This document shows, piece after piece, positions 27,824 through 36,617 of a stretch of DNA of 64,000 nucleotides. Made by a program: the position numbers and the translations under genes. Position 1 is the stretch's first letter. Every line of letters starts with the position of its first letter. Source of the stretch: Crenobacter cavernae (GTDB lineage: Bacteria; Pseudomonadota; Gammaproteobacteria; Burkholderiales; Chromobacteriaceae). The notes below the pieces were generated by a model. The model made no database searches and was not told the origin of the DNA. It was given only the letters and a program-made list of their open reading frames with translations. The stretch is from the NCBI RefSeq assembly GCF_003355495.1, contig NZ_CP031337.1:1369001-1433000 (forward strand), given 5' to 3'.

Positions 27824-28891
27824 ATGAAACAGTCCGTAGAACAACTGGTCCGCCCGGAAATCCAGGCGATCGGCGCCTATCACGTGGCCGACGCGGCCGG
27901 CCTGATCAAGCTCGACGCGATGGAGAACCCGTACCGCCTTCCGGCCGCGCTGTCGGACGAACTGGCGGCAAGGTTGGCCGAGGTCGCGATCAACCGCTAT
28001 CCCGACCCGTCGGGCGGCGGGCTGAAGGACGAACTCAAGGCGGCATTCGGCATTCCCGCCGCGGCCGAGGTGCTGCTCGGCAACGGTTCGGACGAGCTGA
28101 TCACGCTGATCACGCAGGCGCTGGCTCGTCCCGGCGCCAAGCTGATGGCGCTCGAGCCGTCGTTCGTCATGTACAAGATGAACGCGCTGTTGTCGGGGCT
28201 AGCCTACGTCGGCGTACCGCTGACGGCCGACTTCGACATCGACCTGCCGGCGACGCTCGCCGCGATCGAGCAACACCAACCGGCGGTGCTGTTCATCGCC
28301 TACCCGAACAACCCGACCGGCAACCGCTATCCGCGCGATGCGGTCGAGGCGTTGATCGCCGCCGCGCCGGGCCTGGTCGTCGTCGACGAGGCCTACCAGG
28401 CGTTCGCCGACGACAGCTTCATGTCCGAGGCCGGCACGCGCGACAACCTGCTGGTGATGCGCACGCTGTCGAAGATCGGTCTGGCCGGTATCCGCCTCGG
28501 CTACGCGGCGACGTCGAGCGCGTGGGCGACGGAACTCGACAAGGTCCGCCCGCCGTACAACGTCAACGTGCTGACGCAGGCGGCCGCGCGCTTCGCGCTC
28601 GAACACCGCGCGGTATTCGACGGGCAGGCCGTAACGCTGCGCGCCGAGCGCGCGAGGTTGGCCGAGGCCCTCGCCGCGCAGCCGGGCTTTAGCGTTTATC
28701 CGTCGGAGGCCAACTTCGTCACCGCTCGCGTGCCCGACGCGCAGGCGCTGTTCGCCGGTCTGAAGGCCGCCGGCATCCTGATCAAGAACCTCAACGGCGC
28801 GCACCCGCTGCTCGAGAACTGCCTGCGTTTCACCGTCGGCACGCCCGAGGAAAACGGCGCGGTGCTCGCCGCGCTCGCCCAACTGAAATAA
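27824..28891 (+). CDS. hisC: Histidinol-phosphate aminotransferase
   Basis: PLP-dependent class I/II aminotransferase, 355 aa. Features: LDAMENPYRLP, YPDPSGGGLKDELKAAFG, LGNGSDELITL, VLFIAYPNNPTGN, and the PLP lysine in LSKIGLAGIRLGY. ATG 27824 is preferred over the upstream open frame, which has no homology. Two TTGGCCGAG repeats encode Leu-Ala-Glu in this gene (27974 and 28658). Confidence 0.95.
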   Translation: MKQSVEQLVRPEIQAIGAYHVADAAGLIKLDAMENPYRLPAALSDELAARLAEVAINRYPDPSGGGLKDELKAAFGIPAAAEVLLGNGSDELITLITQALARPGAKLMALEPSFVMYKMNALLSGLAYVGVPLTADFDIDLPATLAAIEQHQPAVLFIAYPNNPTGNRYPRDAVEALIAAAPGLVVVDEAYQAFADDSFMSEAGTRDNLLVMRTLSKIGLAGIRLGYAATSSAWATELDKVRPPYNVNVLTQAAARFALEHRAVFDGQAVTLRAERARLAEALAAQPGFSVYPSEANFVTARVPDAQALFAGLKAAGILIKNLNGAHPLLENCLRFTVGTPEENGAVLAALAQLK

Positions 28892-28893
28892 TC

Positions 28894-29487
28894 ATGCGCA
28901 CCGCTACCGTCACCCGCAACACGCTGGAAACCCAGATCACCGCGTCGATCAACCTCGACGGCACCGGCAAGAGCCGCTTCGACACCGGCGTGCCCTTCCT
29001 CGACCACATGATGGACCAGATCGCCCGCCACGGCCTGATCGACATCGACATCGTCGCCAACGGCGACCTGCACATCGACGCGCACCATACCGTCGAAGAC
29101 ATCGGCATCACGCTCGGCCAGGCGTTCGCCAAGGCGGTCGGCGACAAGAAGGGCATCCGCCGCTACGGCCACGCCTACGTGCCACTCGACGAGGCCTTGA
29201 GCCGCGTCGTGATCGACCTGTCCGGCCGCCCGGGTCTGCAGTACCACATCGACTTCACGCGCGCCGCGATCGGCGGCTTCGACGTCGACCTGTTCAGCGA
29301 ATTCTTCCACGGCTTCGTCAACCACAGCATGGTGTCGCTGCACATCGACAACCTGCGCGGCGTGAACAGCCACCATCAGGCCGAGACGGTGTTCAAGGCC
29401 TTCGGCCGCGCGCTTCGCATGGCGGTCGAGTTCGACGAACGCATGGCCGGCGTGACGCCGTCCACCAAGGGGACGCTGACCGCATGA
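28894..29487 (+). CDS. hisB: Imidazoleglycerol-phosphate dehydratase
   Basis: 197 aa, monofunctional IGPD without the HisB-N phosphatase domain of enterobacteria. Mn-binding motifs DAHHTVEDIGI and NSHHQAETVFKAFGRAL are both present, each with the paired His. Starts two bases after hisC; the stop overlaps the hisH start by four bases, implying tight coupling. The histidinol-phosphatase must therefore be encoded elsewhere. Confidence 0.96.
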   Translation: MRTATVTRNTLETQITASINLDGTGKSRFDTGVPFLDHMMDQIARHGLIDIDIVANGDLHIDAHHTVEDIGITLGQAFAKAVGDKKGIRRYGHAYVPLDEALSRVVIDLSGRPGLQYHIDFTRAAIGGFDVDLFSEFFHGFVNHSMVSLHIDNLRGVNSHHQAETVFKAFGRALRMAVEFDERMAGVTPSTKGTLTA

Positions 29488-30125
29488 GAGTCGCCGTGAT
29501 CGACTACGGCATGGGCAATCTCCATTCCGTGCTCAAGTCCATCGAAGCCGTCAACGACGTCGGCGCCGAGATCTTTCTCAGCCGCGACCCGGACGCCATC
29601 GTCAAGGCCGACAAGGTCGTGTTCCCCGGCCAGGGCGCGATGCCCGACTGCATGCGCGAACTGAACGGCTACGGCCTCGCCGACGCGGTGCGCGAAACGA
29701 CGCAGAGCAAGCCGTTTTTCGGCATCTGCGTCGGCGCGCAGCTGCTGTTCGACGAGAGTGAAGAAGGCCCGACGCAGGGCCTCGGCCTGTTCCCGGGCAA
29801 GGTCGTGCGCTTCGAGAACGGCCTCACCGACGAGCACGGCGACCGCCTGAAGGTGCCGCACATGGGCTGGAACCGCGTGTTTCGCACCCGCGAGCACCCG
29901 CTGTTCGCCGGCGTCGAAGACGGCGAGCGCTTCTATTTCGTGCACAGCTACCGATTTGCCCCGGCCGATCCGGCCCTGACCCTGGCCGAGAGCGAATACC
30001 CGGACCGTTTCGCCTGCATCGTCGGGCGCGACAACGTGTTCGCTACCCAGTTCCACACCGAAAAGAGCCACCGCGCGGGACTTCAGATGATGAAGAACTT
30101 CCTCGCCTGGGACGGCGCTGTTTAA
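29484..30125 (+). CDS. hisH: Imidazole glycerol phosphate synthase, glutaminase subunit
   Basis: Class I glutamine amidotransferase, 213 aa, supplying ammonia to HisF. Triad: Cys82 in GICVGAQLLFDE, with His and Glu in ATQFHTEKSHRAGL near the C-terminus. The oxyanion segment FPGQGAMPDC is present. Partner hisF lies one gene further on, after hisA. Confidence 0.96.
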   Translation: MRVAVIDYGMGNLHSVLKSIEAVNDVGAEIFLSRDPDAIVKADKVVFPGQGAMPDCMRELNGYGLADAVRETTQSKPFFGICVGAQLLFDESEEGPTQGLGLFPGKVVRFENGLTDEHGDRLKVPHMGWNRVFRTREHPLFAGVEDGERFYFVHSYRFAPADPALTLAESEYPDRFACIVGRDNVFATQFHTEKSHRAGLQMMKNFLAWDGAV

Positions 30126-30148
30126 CCCTCGTTCGACGACTACGCACC

Positions 30149-30892
30149 ATGCTGCTGATCCCTGCTATCGACCTTAAAGACGGTCAATGTGTCCGCCTCA
30201 AGCAAGGCGTGATGGACGACGCCACCGTATTCTCCGACGATCCGGTCAAGGTCGCGCTGCACTGGCGCGACCAGGGCGCGCGCCGCCTGCACCTCGTCGA
30301 CTTGAACGGTGCCTTCGCCGGCAAGCCGAAGAACCTGCCCGTGATCCGCGACATCCTCGCCGAGGTCGGCGACGACATGCCGGTCCAGCTCGGCGGCGGC
30401 ATCCGCGACCTCGAAACCATCGAGGCCTACCTCGACATGGGCCTGAAGTACGTGATCATCGGCACCGCCGCGGTGAAGAACCCCGGTTTCCTGCACGACG
30501 CGTGCGACGCGTTCCCGGGCCAGGTGATCGTCGGCCTCGACGCCAAGGACGGCATGGTCGCGATCGACGGCTGGGCCAAGGTCACCAACCACAACGTCGT
30601 CGAGATGGCCCGCCGCTTCCAGGACTACGGCGTGGCGTCGGTGATCTACACCGACATCGGCCGCGACGGCATGATGAACGGCGTCAACATCGACGCGACC
30701 GTCAAGCTCGCGCAGGCGCTGACCATCCCGGTGATCGCGTCGGGTGGGCTGACCAACCTCGACGACGTGCGCGGCCTGTGCGCGGTCGAGGCCGAGGGCA
30801 TCGAAGGCGCGATCACCGGCCGCGCGATCTACGAAGGCAGCATCCAGTTCGCCGAAGCGCAGTCGCTCGCCGACGAACTGTCGGCCGACTAA
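30149..30892 (+). CDS. hisA: ProFAR isomerase (HisA)
   Basis: Amadori isomerase, 247-residue TIM barrel. Phosphate-binding and catalytic features: LIPAIDLKDGQCVRLKQG with the catalytic Asp at residue 8, QLGGGIRDLETIEAYL, GLDAKDGMVAIDGW, and the second Asp in YTDIGRDGMMNG. 23 bases after hisH. Confidence 0.96.
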   Translation: MLLIPAIDLKDGQCVRLKQGVMDDATVFSDDPVKVALHWRDQGARRLHLVDLNGAFAGKPKNLPVIRDILAEVGDDMPVQLGGGIRDLETIEAYLDMGLKYVIIGTAAVKNPGFLHDACDAFPGQVIVGLDAKDGMVAIDGWAKVTNHNVVEMARRFQDYGVASVIYTDIGRDGMMNGVNIDATVKLAQALTIPVIASGGLTNLDDVRGLCAVEAEGIEGAITGRAIYEGSIQFAEAQSLADELSAD

Positions 30893-30906
30893 GGCCGCGA
30901 AGGCAC

Positions 30907-30961
30907 AAGGTTGGCCGAGGCCGGGCGACGCGTCGCCAGCGAGCCCTCGGCCAAGCTTTTT
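30907..30961 (+). terminator. Hairpin of two opposed DUS-like repeats between hisA and hisF
   Basis: AAGGTTGGCCGAGG (30907-30920) pairs with CCTCGGCCAAGCTT (30945-30958), one G-G mismatch, and five T follow. Inside the loop GGCGACGCGTCGCC (30924-30937) is a second perfect palindrome. It looks like an intrinsic terminator or attenuator within the his operon. Confidence 0.65.
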
Positions 30962-30974
30962 CAGGAATCGATCC

Positions 30975-31742
30975 ATGGCACTGGCCAAACGCATCATCCC
31001 CTGTCTCGACGTGACCGCCGGTCGCGTGGTGAAGGGCGTCAACTTCGAAGGGTTGCGCGACGCCGGCGACCCGGTCGACATCGCGCGCCGCTACAACGAC
31101 GAGGGCGCCGACGAGCTGACCTTCCTCGACATCACCGCCAGCTCCGACGACCGCGACCTGATCCTGCATGTGATCGAGGCGGTCGCCTCGCAGGTGTTCA
31201 TCCCGCTGACCGTCGGCGGCGGCGTGCGCCGTGTCGAAGACATCCGTCGCTTGCTCAACGCCGGCGCCGACAAGGTCAGCATCAACACCGCGGCGGTGAC
31301 CAACGCGCAGCTGGTGAAAGACGCCGCCGACCGCTTCGGCAGCCAGTGCATCGTCGTCGCGATCGACGCCAAGGCGGTGACGCCCGAGAACGACCGCTGG
31401 GAGATCTTCACCCACGGCGGGCGCAAGCCGACCGGGCTCGACGCGGTCGAATGGGCGCAGAAGATGCAGGAGCTGGGCGCCGGCGAGATCCTGCTGACCA
31501 GCATGGACCGCGACGGCACCAAGATCGGCTTCAACCTGCCGCTGACGCGCGCCGTGTCCGATGCGCTCGACATCCCGGTGATCGCCTCGGGCGGCGTCGG
31601 CAACCTGCAGCACCTGGTCGACGGCGTGAAGCTCGGCCACGCCGACGCGGTGCTCGCGGCGAGCATCTTCCACTTCGGCGAATACACGGTGCGCGCGGCC
31701 AAAGAAGCGATGCGCGATGCCGGCATCGAAGTGCGACTGTAG
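30975..31742 (+). CDS. hisF: Imidazole glycerol phosphate synthase, cyclase subunit
   Basis: TIM-barrel cyclase/lyase, 255 aa, working with HisH to form IGP and AICAR. Features: AKRIIPCLDVTAGRVVKGVNF with the first catalytic Asp at residue 11, VGGGVRRVEDI, and LLTSMDRDGTKIGFNL with the second. The start follows the opposed-repeat hairpin by about 14 bases. Confidence 0.96.
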   Translation: MALAKRIIPCLDVTAGRVVKGVNFEGLRDAGDPVDIARRYNDEGADELTFLDITASSDDRDLILHVIEAVASQVFIPLTVGGGVRRVEDIRRLLNAGADKVSINTAAVTNAQLVKDAADRFGSQCIVVAIDAKAVTPENDRWEIFTHGGRKPTGLDAVEWAQKMQELGAGEILLTSMDRDGTKIGFNLPLTRAVSDALDIPVIASGGVGNLQHLVDGVKLGHADAVLAASIFHFGEYTVRAAKEAMRDAGIEVRL

Positions 31743-31743
31743 A

Positions 31744-31756
31744 AAGGTTGGCCGAG
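31744..31756 (+). repeat. DUS-like repeat used as hisI ribosome-binding region
   Basis: AAGGTTGGCCGAG directly precedes ATG 31757. The only Shine-Dalgarno-like bases before hisI (AAAGG) are the first bases of the repeat. Confidence 0.75.
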
Positions 31757-32161
31757 ATGAGCGACAACAACTGGCTTGATGAAGTGAAGTGGGACGACAA
31801 GGGCCTCGTCACCGCGATCGCGCAGGACGCGCAAACCCAGCGAGTGCTGATGGTCGCGTGGATGAACCGCGAGAGCCTGCAACTGACCGCCGACACCGGC
31901 ATCGCGCACTACTGGAGCCGTTCGCGCGAGCGGCTGTGGAAGAAGGGCGAGGAGTCCGGCCACCTGCAGACGGTCAAGGAGTTGCGTCTCGACTGCGATG
32001 GCGACGTGATCGTGATGCAGATCGAGCAGGCCGGCGGCATCGCCTGCCATACCGGCCGCGAGAGCTGCTTCTACCGCCGCTTCGAGAACGGCGGCTGGGT
32101 GATTACCGACGCGGTGCTCAAGGACCCCGACGCGATCTACGCGCACGGCCACCAGCACTGA
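31757..32161 (+). CDS. hisI: Phosphoribosyl-AMP cyclohydrolase
   Basis: 134 aa, monofunctional cyclohydrolase separate from HisE. Features: LMVAWMNRESLQLT, the SRSRERLWKKGEESGH segment, and the Zn-binding Cys set LDCDGDVIVMQIEQ with ACHTGRESCFYR. Starts 14 bases after hisF. The His/Gly-rich C-terminus (AHGHQH) is unremarkable. Confidence 0.96.
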   Translation: MSDNNWLDEVKWDDKGLVTAIAQDAQTQRVLMVAWMNRESLQLTADTGIAHYWSRSRERLWKKGEESGHLQTVKELRLDCDGDVIVMQIEQAGGIACHTGRESCFYRRFENGGWVITDAVLKDPDAIYAHGHQH

Positions 32162-32277
32162 GCACCGATTTTACCGGTCGATTGCACGCTGTTACTTGCC
32201 GGTAATTTTGCTGACATACAATACGGCGCTCGTCCCGCTTTCTTCGAAGGAAGACGGGCTCCGCGAAAAGGACCGAA

Positions 32278-32601
32278 ATGGACGCCGACGTGCTCAAGAC
32301 CCTGGGCGACACGCTCGAAGCCCGCCGCGAAGCGGCCCCGCAAAGTTCCTACGTGGCTTCGCTGTTTCACAAGGGCCAGGACGCGATCCTCAAGAAGGTG
32401 ATCGAAGAGGCCGCCGAGACGCTGATGGCGTCGAAGGACGGCGACAAGCTGCACGTGGTGCGCGAAGTCGCCGACCTGTGGTTCCACAGCATGGTGCTGT
32501 TGACCTGGCACGGCCTGCGTGCCGAAGACGTGTTGGCCGAGCTCAAGCGCCGCGAAGGCACTTCCGGCATCGACGAAAAAAACGCGCGGCCGCAAGACTG
32601 A
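32278..32601 (+). CDS. hisE: Phosphoribosyl-ATP pyrophosphatase
   Basis: 107 aa MazG-like hydrolase removing pyrophosphate from PR-ATP. Conserved LHKGQDAILKKVIEEAAETL (seen here as LFHKGQDAILKKVIEEA) and EVADLWFHSMVLL are clear. It is separated from hisI by 116 bases that contain a possible weak promoter (TACAAT at 32217-32222), so it may be transcribed both from the his operon and separately, together with hinT and tat. Confidence 0.94.
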   Translation: MDADVLKTLGDTLEARREAAPQSSYVASLFHKGQDAILKKVIEEAAETLMASKDGDKLHVVREVADLWFHSMVLLTWHGLRAEDVLAELKRREGTSGIDEKNARPQD

Positions 32602-32612
32602 AGGAGACGACG

Positions 32613-32936
32613 ATGAGCGACTGCCTGTTCTGCAAGATCGCGGCGGGCCAGATCCCGTCGAACAAGGTGTACGAGGACGACGAGTTCGTCGCCTTCCACG
32701 ACATCCGTCCGAAGGCTGAGGTACACCTGTTGGTCATCCCGAAGCTGCATGTCGCGTCGCTGGCCGAGTGCGGCACCGAGCACGAGGCGATGCTCGGCAA
32801 GCTGTTGTTGCTGGCGCCTAAGCTCGCGCGCGAGCAGGGCATCGGCCACGGCTTCCAGACGCGCATCCACACCGGCGCCGCCGGCGGGCAGGAGGTGTTC
32901 CACCTGCACCTGCACGTGATCGGCAACAGGCCCTGA
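32613..32936 (+). CDS. hinT: HIT-family nucleotide phosphoramidase
   Basis: 107 aa purine nucleoside phosphoramidase of the HINT branch. CLFCKIAAGQIPS at the N-terminus and the histidine triad VFHLHLHVIG at the C-terminus. AAGGAG precedes ATG 32613. The order hisE-hinT-tatA is conserved in betaproteobacteria, which supports the call. Confidence 0.95.
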   Translation: MSDCLFCKIAAGQIPSNKVYEDDEFVAFHDIRPKAEVHLLVIPKLHVASLAECGTEHEAMLGKLLLLAPKLAREQGIGHGFQTRIHTGAAGGQEVFHLHLHVIGNRP

Positions 32937-33035
32937 TGGGCAAGGCCGTCACGCACTTCGCGCGCGATAAGCGGTCAAAACGACAGAAACCATGACGGCT
33001 CGCCATGCGAGCCGTCGTACAGAAAGGAATGAACC

Positions 33036-33239
33036 ATGGGTGGCCTCAGCATTACGCATTGGCTGATCGTGTTGTTGGTCGTGGTGCTGATCTTCGGCAC
33101 CAAGAAACTGCGCAATATCGGCCAGGATCTGGGTGGTGCGGTCAAGGGCTTCAAGGACGGCATGAAGAATGAAGACGAGAAGCCGGCCGAGCGCAGCGCC
33201 GACCCGCGTGTCATCGACGCCGAGTCCGACAAGAAATAA
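33036..33239 (+). CDS. tatA: Sec-independent translocase subunit TatA
   Basis: 67 aa: short N-terminal membrane helix (HWLIVLLVVVLIFGTKKL), hinge FGTKKLRNIGQDLG, amphipathic helix and a charged tail. Forms the pore for folded twin-arginine substrates. AAAGGA precedes the ATG. First of tatABC. Confidence 0.95.
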   Translation: MGGLSITHWLIVLLVVVLIFGTKKLRNIGQDLGGAVKGFKDGMKNEDEKPAERSADPRVIDAESDKK

Positions 33240-33251
33240 GACGGCGACGAC

Positions 33252-33794
33252 GTGTTCGAAATCAGTTTCGGCGAACTGCTGTTGATCGGGGTGGTGGCGC
33301 TGGTCGTGCTCGGCCCCGAGAAGCTGCCGGCGGTCGCGCGTACCGTCGGCGCGCTGGTCGGCCGCCTGCAGCGTTTCGTGTCCAGCGTGAAGTCCGACAT
33401 CCATCGCGAGACCGCGGCTGCCGGCCTCATCGGCCTCAAGACCGAACTGCAGGACGCCGCGACCGTGTTCCAGCAGCGCATCGAATCCGAGGTGAACGAG
33501 GTCCGCCAGGCGGGCGCCGAGGCCGAGCGGGAGATTGCTGACGCGTCCGCCGAAGTGAAGTCGCTCGCCGATGTCGCGATGCAGCCGGACGCGCGCTCGT
33601 CGTACGAGACCGGGATCGCCACCGAACCCAACCTCGCCGTCGCCGAAGCCGAGGCGGAGGCCGCCCAGGTGCTGTTCGCCGCCGCGCCCGACGCGCCGGC
33701 GCCACACGCCGGTCTTGACCGTCCCGACGTCGACGAGAACCAGCTCGACCTCTTCACGGCGAACGACAAGCCCGCCGAGACCCCCCGCGCATGA
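33252..33794 (+). CDS. tatB: Sec-independent translocase subunit TatB
   Basis: 180 aa, GTG start, same fold as TatA but with the conserved Glu in the helix (FEISFGELLLIGVVALVVLGPEKLP) and a long, Ala/Glu-rich tail. Forms the receptor complex with TatC. Overlaps tatC by four bases (ATGA). Confidence 0.95.
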   Translation: MFEISFGELLLIGVVALVVLGPEKLPAVARTVGALVGRLQRFVSSVKSDIHRETAAAGLIGLKTELQDAATVFQQRIESEVNEVRQAGAEAEREIADASAEVKSLADVAMQPDARSSYETGIATEPNLAVAEAEAEAAQVLFAAAPDAPAPHAGLDRPDVDENQLDLFTANDKPAETPRA

Positions 33795-34519
33795 ACGAAC
33801 AACCCCTGCTTGTCCACCTGATCGAACTCAGGACGCGACTGGTGCGCGCCATCGTCGGCCTCCTCATCGTGTTCGTCGCGCTGTTCCACTGGTCGGGCGA
33901 CATCTACCACCTGCTCGCCAAGCCGCTGCTCGACGCCTTGCCGGCCGGCACCCATATGATCGCGACCGACGTCACCGCGCCGTTCTTCGTGCCGGTGAAG
34001 GTGACGATGCTGGTCGCCTTCCTGGTCTCGCTGCCGAACACGCTGTACCAGATCTGGGCCTTCGTCGCGCCCGGCCTCTACACGCACGAAAAGCGGCTGG
34101 TGCTGCCCTTGCTGCTGTCGAGCCTGATCCTGTTCGTCGTCGGCATGGCTTTCGCCTACTTCCTGGTCTTCCCGGTCGTGTTCGGCTTCCTGTCGGCGGT
34201 GACGCCTGAGGGCGTCGCGATGGCGACCGACATCGACAAATACCTGTCCTTCGTTCTGGGCATGTTCGTCGCGTTCGGCGTGACCTTCGAGGTGCCGGTG
34301 ATCGTGATCGTGCTCAACCGCATGGGCGTGGTCAGCCTCGAACAGCTGCGCGCCGCACGCTCCTACGTGATCGTCGGCGCTTTCGTGATCGCGGCGATCG
34401 TCACGCCGCCCGACGTGTTTTCGCAGGTGATGCTCGCGCTGCCGCTGTGGCTCTTGTACGAGTTCGGGATCATCATGTCGGCCTTCATCAACCGACCCGC
34501 CACAGAAAAGACCGCATGA
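33791..34519 (+). CDS. tatC: Sec-independent translocase subunit TatC
   Basis: 242 aa, six membrane helices; binds the twin-arginine signal. LIELRTRLVRAIVG at the N-terminus, APFFVPVKV, LPNTLYQIWAFVAPGLY with the conserved FVAPGLYxxEKR region, and AIVTPPDVFSQ are diagnostic. Overlaps tatB and the next gene. Confidence 0.96.
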   Translation: MNEQPLLVHLIELRTRLVRAIVGLLIVFVALFHWSGDIYHLLAKPLLDALPAGTHMIATDVTAPFFVPVKVTMLVAFLVSLPNTLYQIWAFVAPGLYTHEKRLVLPLLLSSLILFVVGMAFAYFLVFPVVFGFLSAVTPEGVAMATDIDKYLSFVLGMFVAFGVTFEVPVIVIVLNRMGVVSLEQLRAARSYVIVGAFVIAAIVTPPDVFSQVMLALPLWLLYEFGIIMSAFINRPATEKTA

Positions 34520-34878
34520 CCCTCCGTTCGCTGTTTCATTACGGCGCGATCGCCAGCCTGGTCGCGCTGATCCTATTGTCGCTCGCCTGGGAGCTGGTGC
34601 TCGCGCCGCTCCGCCCCGGCGGCTCCTTCCTCGCGCTGAAGGCGGTGGTGCTGCTGTTGCCGCTGATGGGCATTCTCAAGGGCCGCGTCTATACGTATCA
34701 GTGGTCGAGCATGTTCATCCTCGCCTTCTTCGCCGAGGGCGTGATGCGCGGCTGGAGCGACAGCGGCCTGTCGCAGCGCCTCGCCTGGGCGGAGATCGTG
34801 CTGACGACGCTATTTTTCGCCTGCGTGGTGCTGTGGGTGAGGAACGAGCGCATCGTGCGCGCCCGGGCGGCACGGTAG
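34516..34878 (+). CDS. DUF2069-type membrane protein
   Basis: 120 aa with four hydrophobic helices. GILKGRVYTYQWSSMFILAFFAEGVMRGWSD (in part) is the DUF2069 core. Family function unknown. Start overlaps the tatC stop by four bases, so it is co-translated with the Tat system; that gene order is not by itself evidence for a role in export. Confidence 0.8.
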   Translation: MTLRSLFHYGAIASLVALILLSLAWELVLAPLRPGGSFLALKAVVLLLPLMGILKGRVYTYQWSSMFILAFFAEGVMRGWSDSGLSQRLAWAEIVLTTLFFACVVLWVRNERIVRARAAR

Positions 34879-34891
34879 CAACATAGCTATC

Positions 34892-34928
34892 CAAGTTGGC
34901 CGAACCTTTCGAGGACTCGGCCAACCTT
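34892..34928. repeat. Opposed DUS-like repeats after the tat operon
   Basis: CAAGTTGGCCGAA (a one-base variant, core 34896-34904) and ACTCGGCCAACCTTG (34915-34929) can pair with a single bulge. They lie just upstream of a classical terminator at a convergent gene end. Confidence 0.75.
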
Positions 34929-34934
34929 GAGATC

Positions 34935-34966
34935 AAAAAACCCCCGGCAGTGCTGTCGGGGGTTTT
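34935..34966. terminator. Rho-independent terminator between the tat operon and mcp
   Basis: ACCCCCGGCAG-TG-CTGTCGGGGGT, A-run before and T-run after; bidirectional, serving the tat operon and the convergent chemoreceptor. Confidence 0.92.
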
Positions 34967-34985
34967 CGTTTGCGCCTGCGCCGGT

Positions 34986-36617
34986 TCAGACCTTGAAGCG
35001 GTTCAGGCCGGCGCTCAGCTCGCCGGACAGCGCGGTCAGCCCGCCGGCGAGTTCGTTCGCGGTCTCGACCGCCTGGTGCGTGTTGTCGTTCATGTGCGAG
35101 ATGCGCTCGACGTTCTGCGCGATGTCCTGGCTCGCCTGGCCCTGTTCCTGCACCGCGCGCGCCATCTCGGCCGCCTTGTCGAGCGACTGCGCGCACAGCG
35201 CGTGGATCGTCGTCAGCGACGCGGCGAGCCGGCCCGCGCCGGCGACGCCGGCCTCGATGCGCTTGCCGGCCGCCTGCATGCTGTCGACCGCGGCGTGCGT
35301 ATCGCCCTGCACCGCGGAAATGCGCGACGAGATCTCGCCGGTGGCCCGGCTGGTGCGCTCGGCCAGCTTGCGCACCTCGTCGGCGACGACGGCGAAGCCG
35401 CGTCCGGTCTCGCCGGCGCGCGCCGCCTCGATCGCCGCGTTCAGCGCCAACAGATTGGTCTGCTCGGCGATGTCGCGGATCACCTGGACGATATTGCCGA
35501 TCTCGCCCGAACGCTGGTTCAGCCGCTCGATCAGCGCGCTCGCGTCGGCGATGCCCGAGGCGATCTGGCGGATCTCCTCGGCGGTACGCTCGGCCAACCT
35601 TCCGCCTTCGTTCGCCTCGTCGCTCGCCGCGCGCGCCTGCTCCTCGACGCCGGCGGCGCCTTGCGCCATCACTTGCAGGCTGACCGTCATCTCCTCGACC
35701 GCGGCGGCGCTCGCCTGCGTCGCCTCGGTCTGGCGCGCCGAGTCGGCCGACACGCGGCGGCTGATGCCAGATAGCTGCTCGGCGCCGTCGACCAGCCGGT
35801 CGGCGTGCTGGTGCGATTCGCGGATCAGCTCGCGCATGGTCGCGATCAGCGACGCGTACGCGGCTGCCAGCCGGCCGATCTCGTTGCGGCCGAAGTCGGG
35901 CAGCGCGGCGTCCAGGTCGCGCGTCTCGGCCAAGTTCTCGCTCGCCGCGGTGATCTCTTGCAGCGGCTTCCGGATCGACGCGACGATCAGCGCGGCGAAC
36001 GCGCCGCCGACGAGCACCGCGAGGCCGACCAGCAGCAGCTGCAATTCGCGCGCCGACGCGGTGGTCGCGTCGATCTGTCCATGGAGCTTGCCGACCGCCT
36101 GGCTTGCCGCCTCGCCCAGCTCGGACAGTTTCGCCTCCATGCTGCGCACGCTGTCCTTGTGCGCGGACAGCGCCTGGTTGGCCGAGGTGGTGTCGGCCAG
36201 TTCGCCCGCCTCGATGCGGCGGTAAACGCCGGCAAAGCCCTGTTCGTAGGCGCCGACCAGCGCGTCGAGCTCCTTGACGCGCGCGCTGCTGTCGTCGTCG
36301 ATCGGGTGGTTCGCCGCGGCGGCGAGGCTGTCGCGCGACTTGGCGACGGTCTGCTGCCAGCGGCGGAAGTAGTCGGCGCGTTTTTCGGCGTCGCCGATGT
36401 TGATCAACGCGTCCTTCTCGAAACGACGCAGGTTGCCGACGTGGTAGCGTGCCTCTTGGACGTCGCGGTAGAAGGCGAGGTCGCGTTCTACGACTTCCTC
36501 GACCTTGGTCTCGATGCGTTGCAGTTGCAGGTGGTTGACGAGACCCGACGCCGCCAGGATGGCGAGCAGCAGGACGAAGCCCGCGACGATGCGCGAGGCG
36601 ATCGACAGATTGCGCAT
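34986..36617 (-). CDS. Methyl-accepting chemotaxis protein with four-helix-bundle sensor
   Basis: 543 aa inner-membrane chemoreceptor. N-terminal helix (residues 7-30), periplasmic region about 31-188 with a predicted helical bundle (4HB_MCP-like), second helix 190-212, HAMP, then a cytoplasmic coiled coil with the signalling tip EQTNLLALNAAIEAARAGE and RGFAVVADEVRKLAERT. No C-terminal CheR-binding pentapeptide (ends NRFKV). Ligand unknown. No che genes nearby. Contains three TTGGCCGAG repeats and one CTGGCCGAG at the tip. Confidence 0.93.
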   Translation of the reverse strand: MRNLSIASRIVAGFVLLLAILAASGLVNHLQLQRIETKVEEVVERDLAFYRDVQEARYHVGNLRRFEKDALINIGDAEKRADYFRRWQQTVAKSRDSLAAAANHPIDDDSSARVKELDALVGAYEQGFAGVYRRIEAGELADTTSANQALSAHKDSVRSMEAKLSELGEAASQAVGKLHGQIDATTASARELQLLLVGLAVLVGGAFAALIVASIRKPLQEITAASENLAETRDLDAALPDFGRNEIGRLAAAYASLIATMRELIRESHQHADRLVDGAEQLSGISRRVSADSARQTEATQASAAAVEEMTVSLQVMAQGAAGVEEQARAASDEANEGGRLAERTAEEIRQIASGIADASALIERLNQRSGEIGNIVQVIRDIAEQTNLLALNAAIEAARAGETGRGFAVVADEVRKLAERTSRATGEISSRISAVQGDTHAAVDSMQAAGKRIEAGVAGAGRLAASLTTIHALCAQSLDKAAEMARAVQEQGQASQDIAQNVERISHMNDNTHQAVETANELAGGLTALSGELSAGLNRFKV

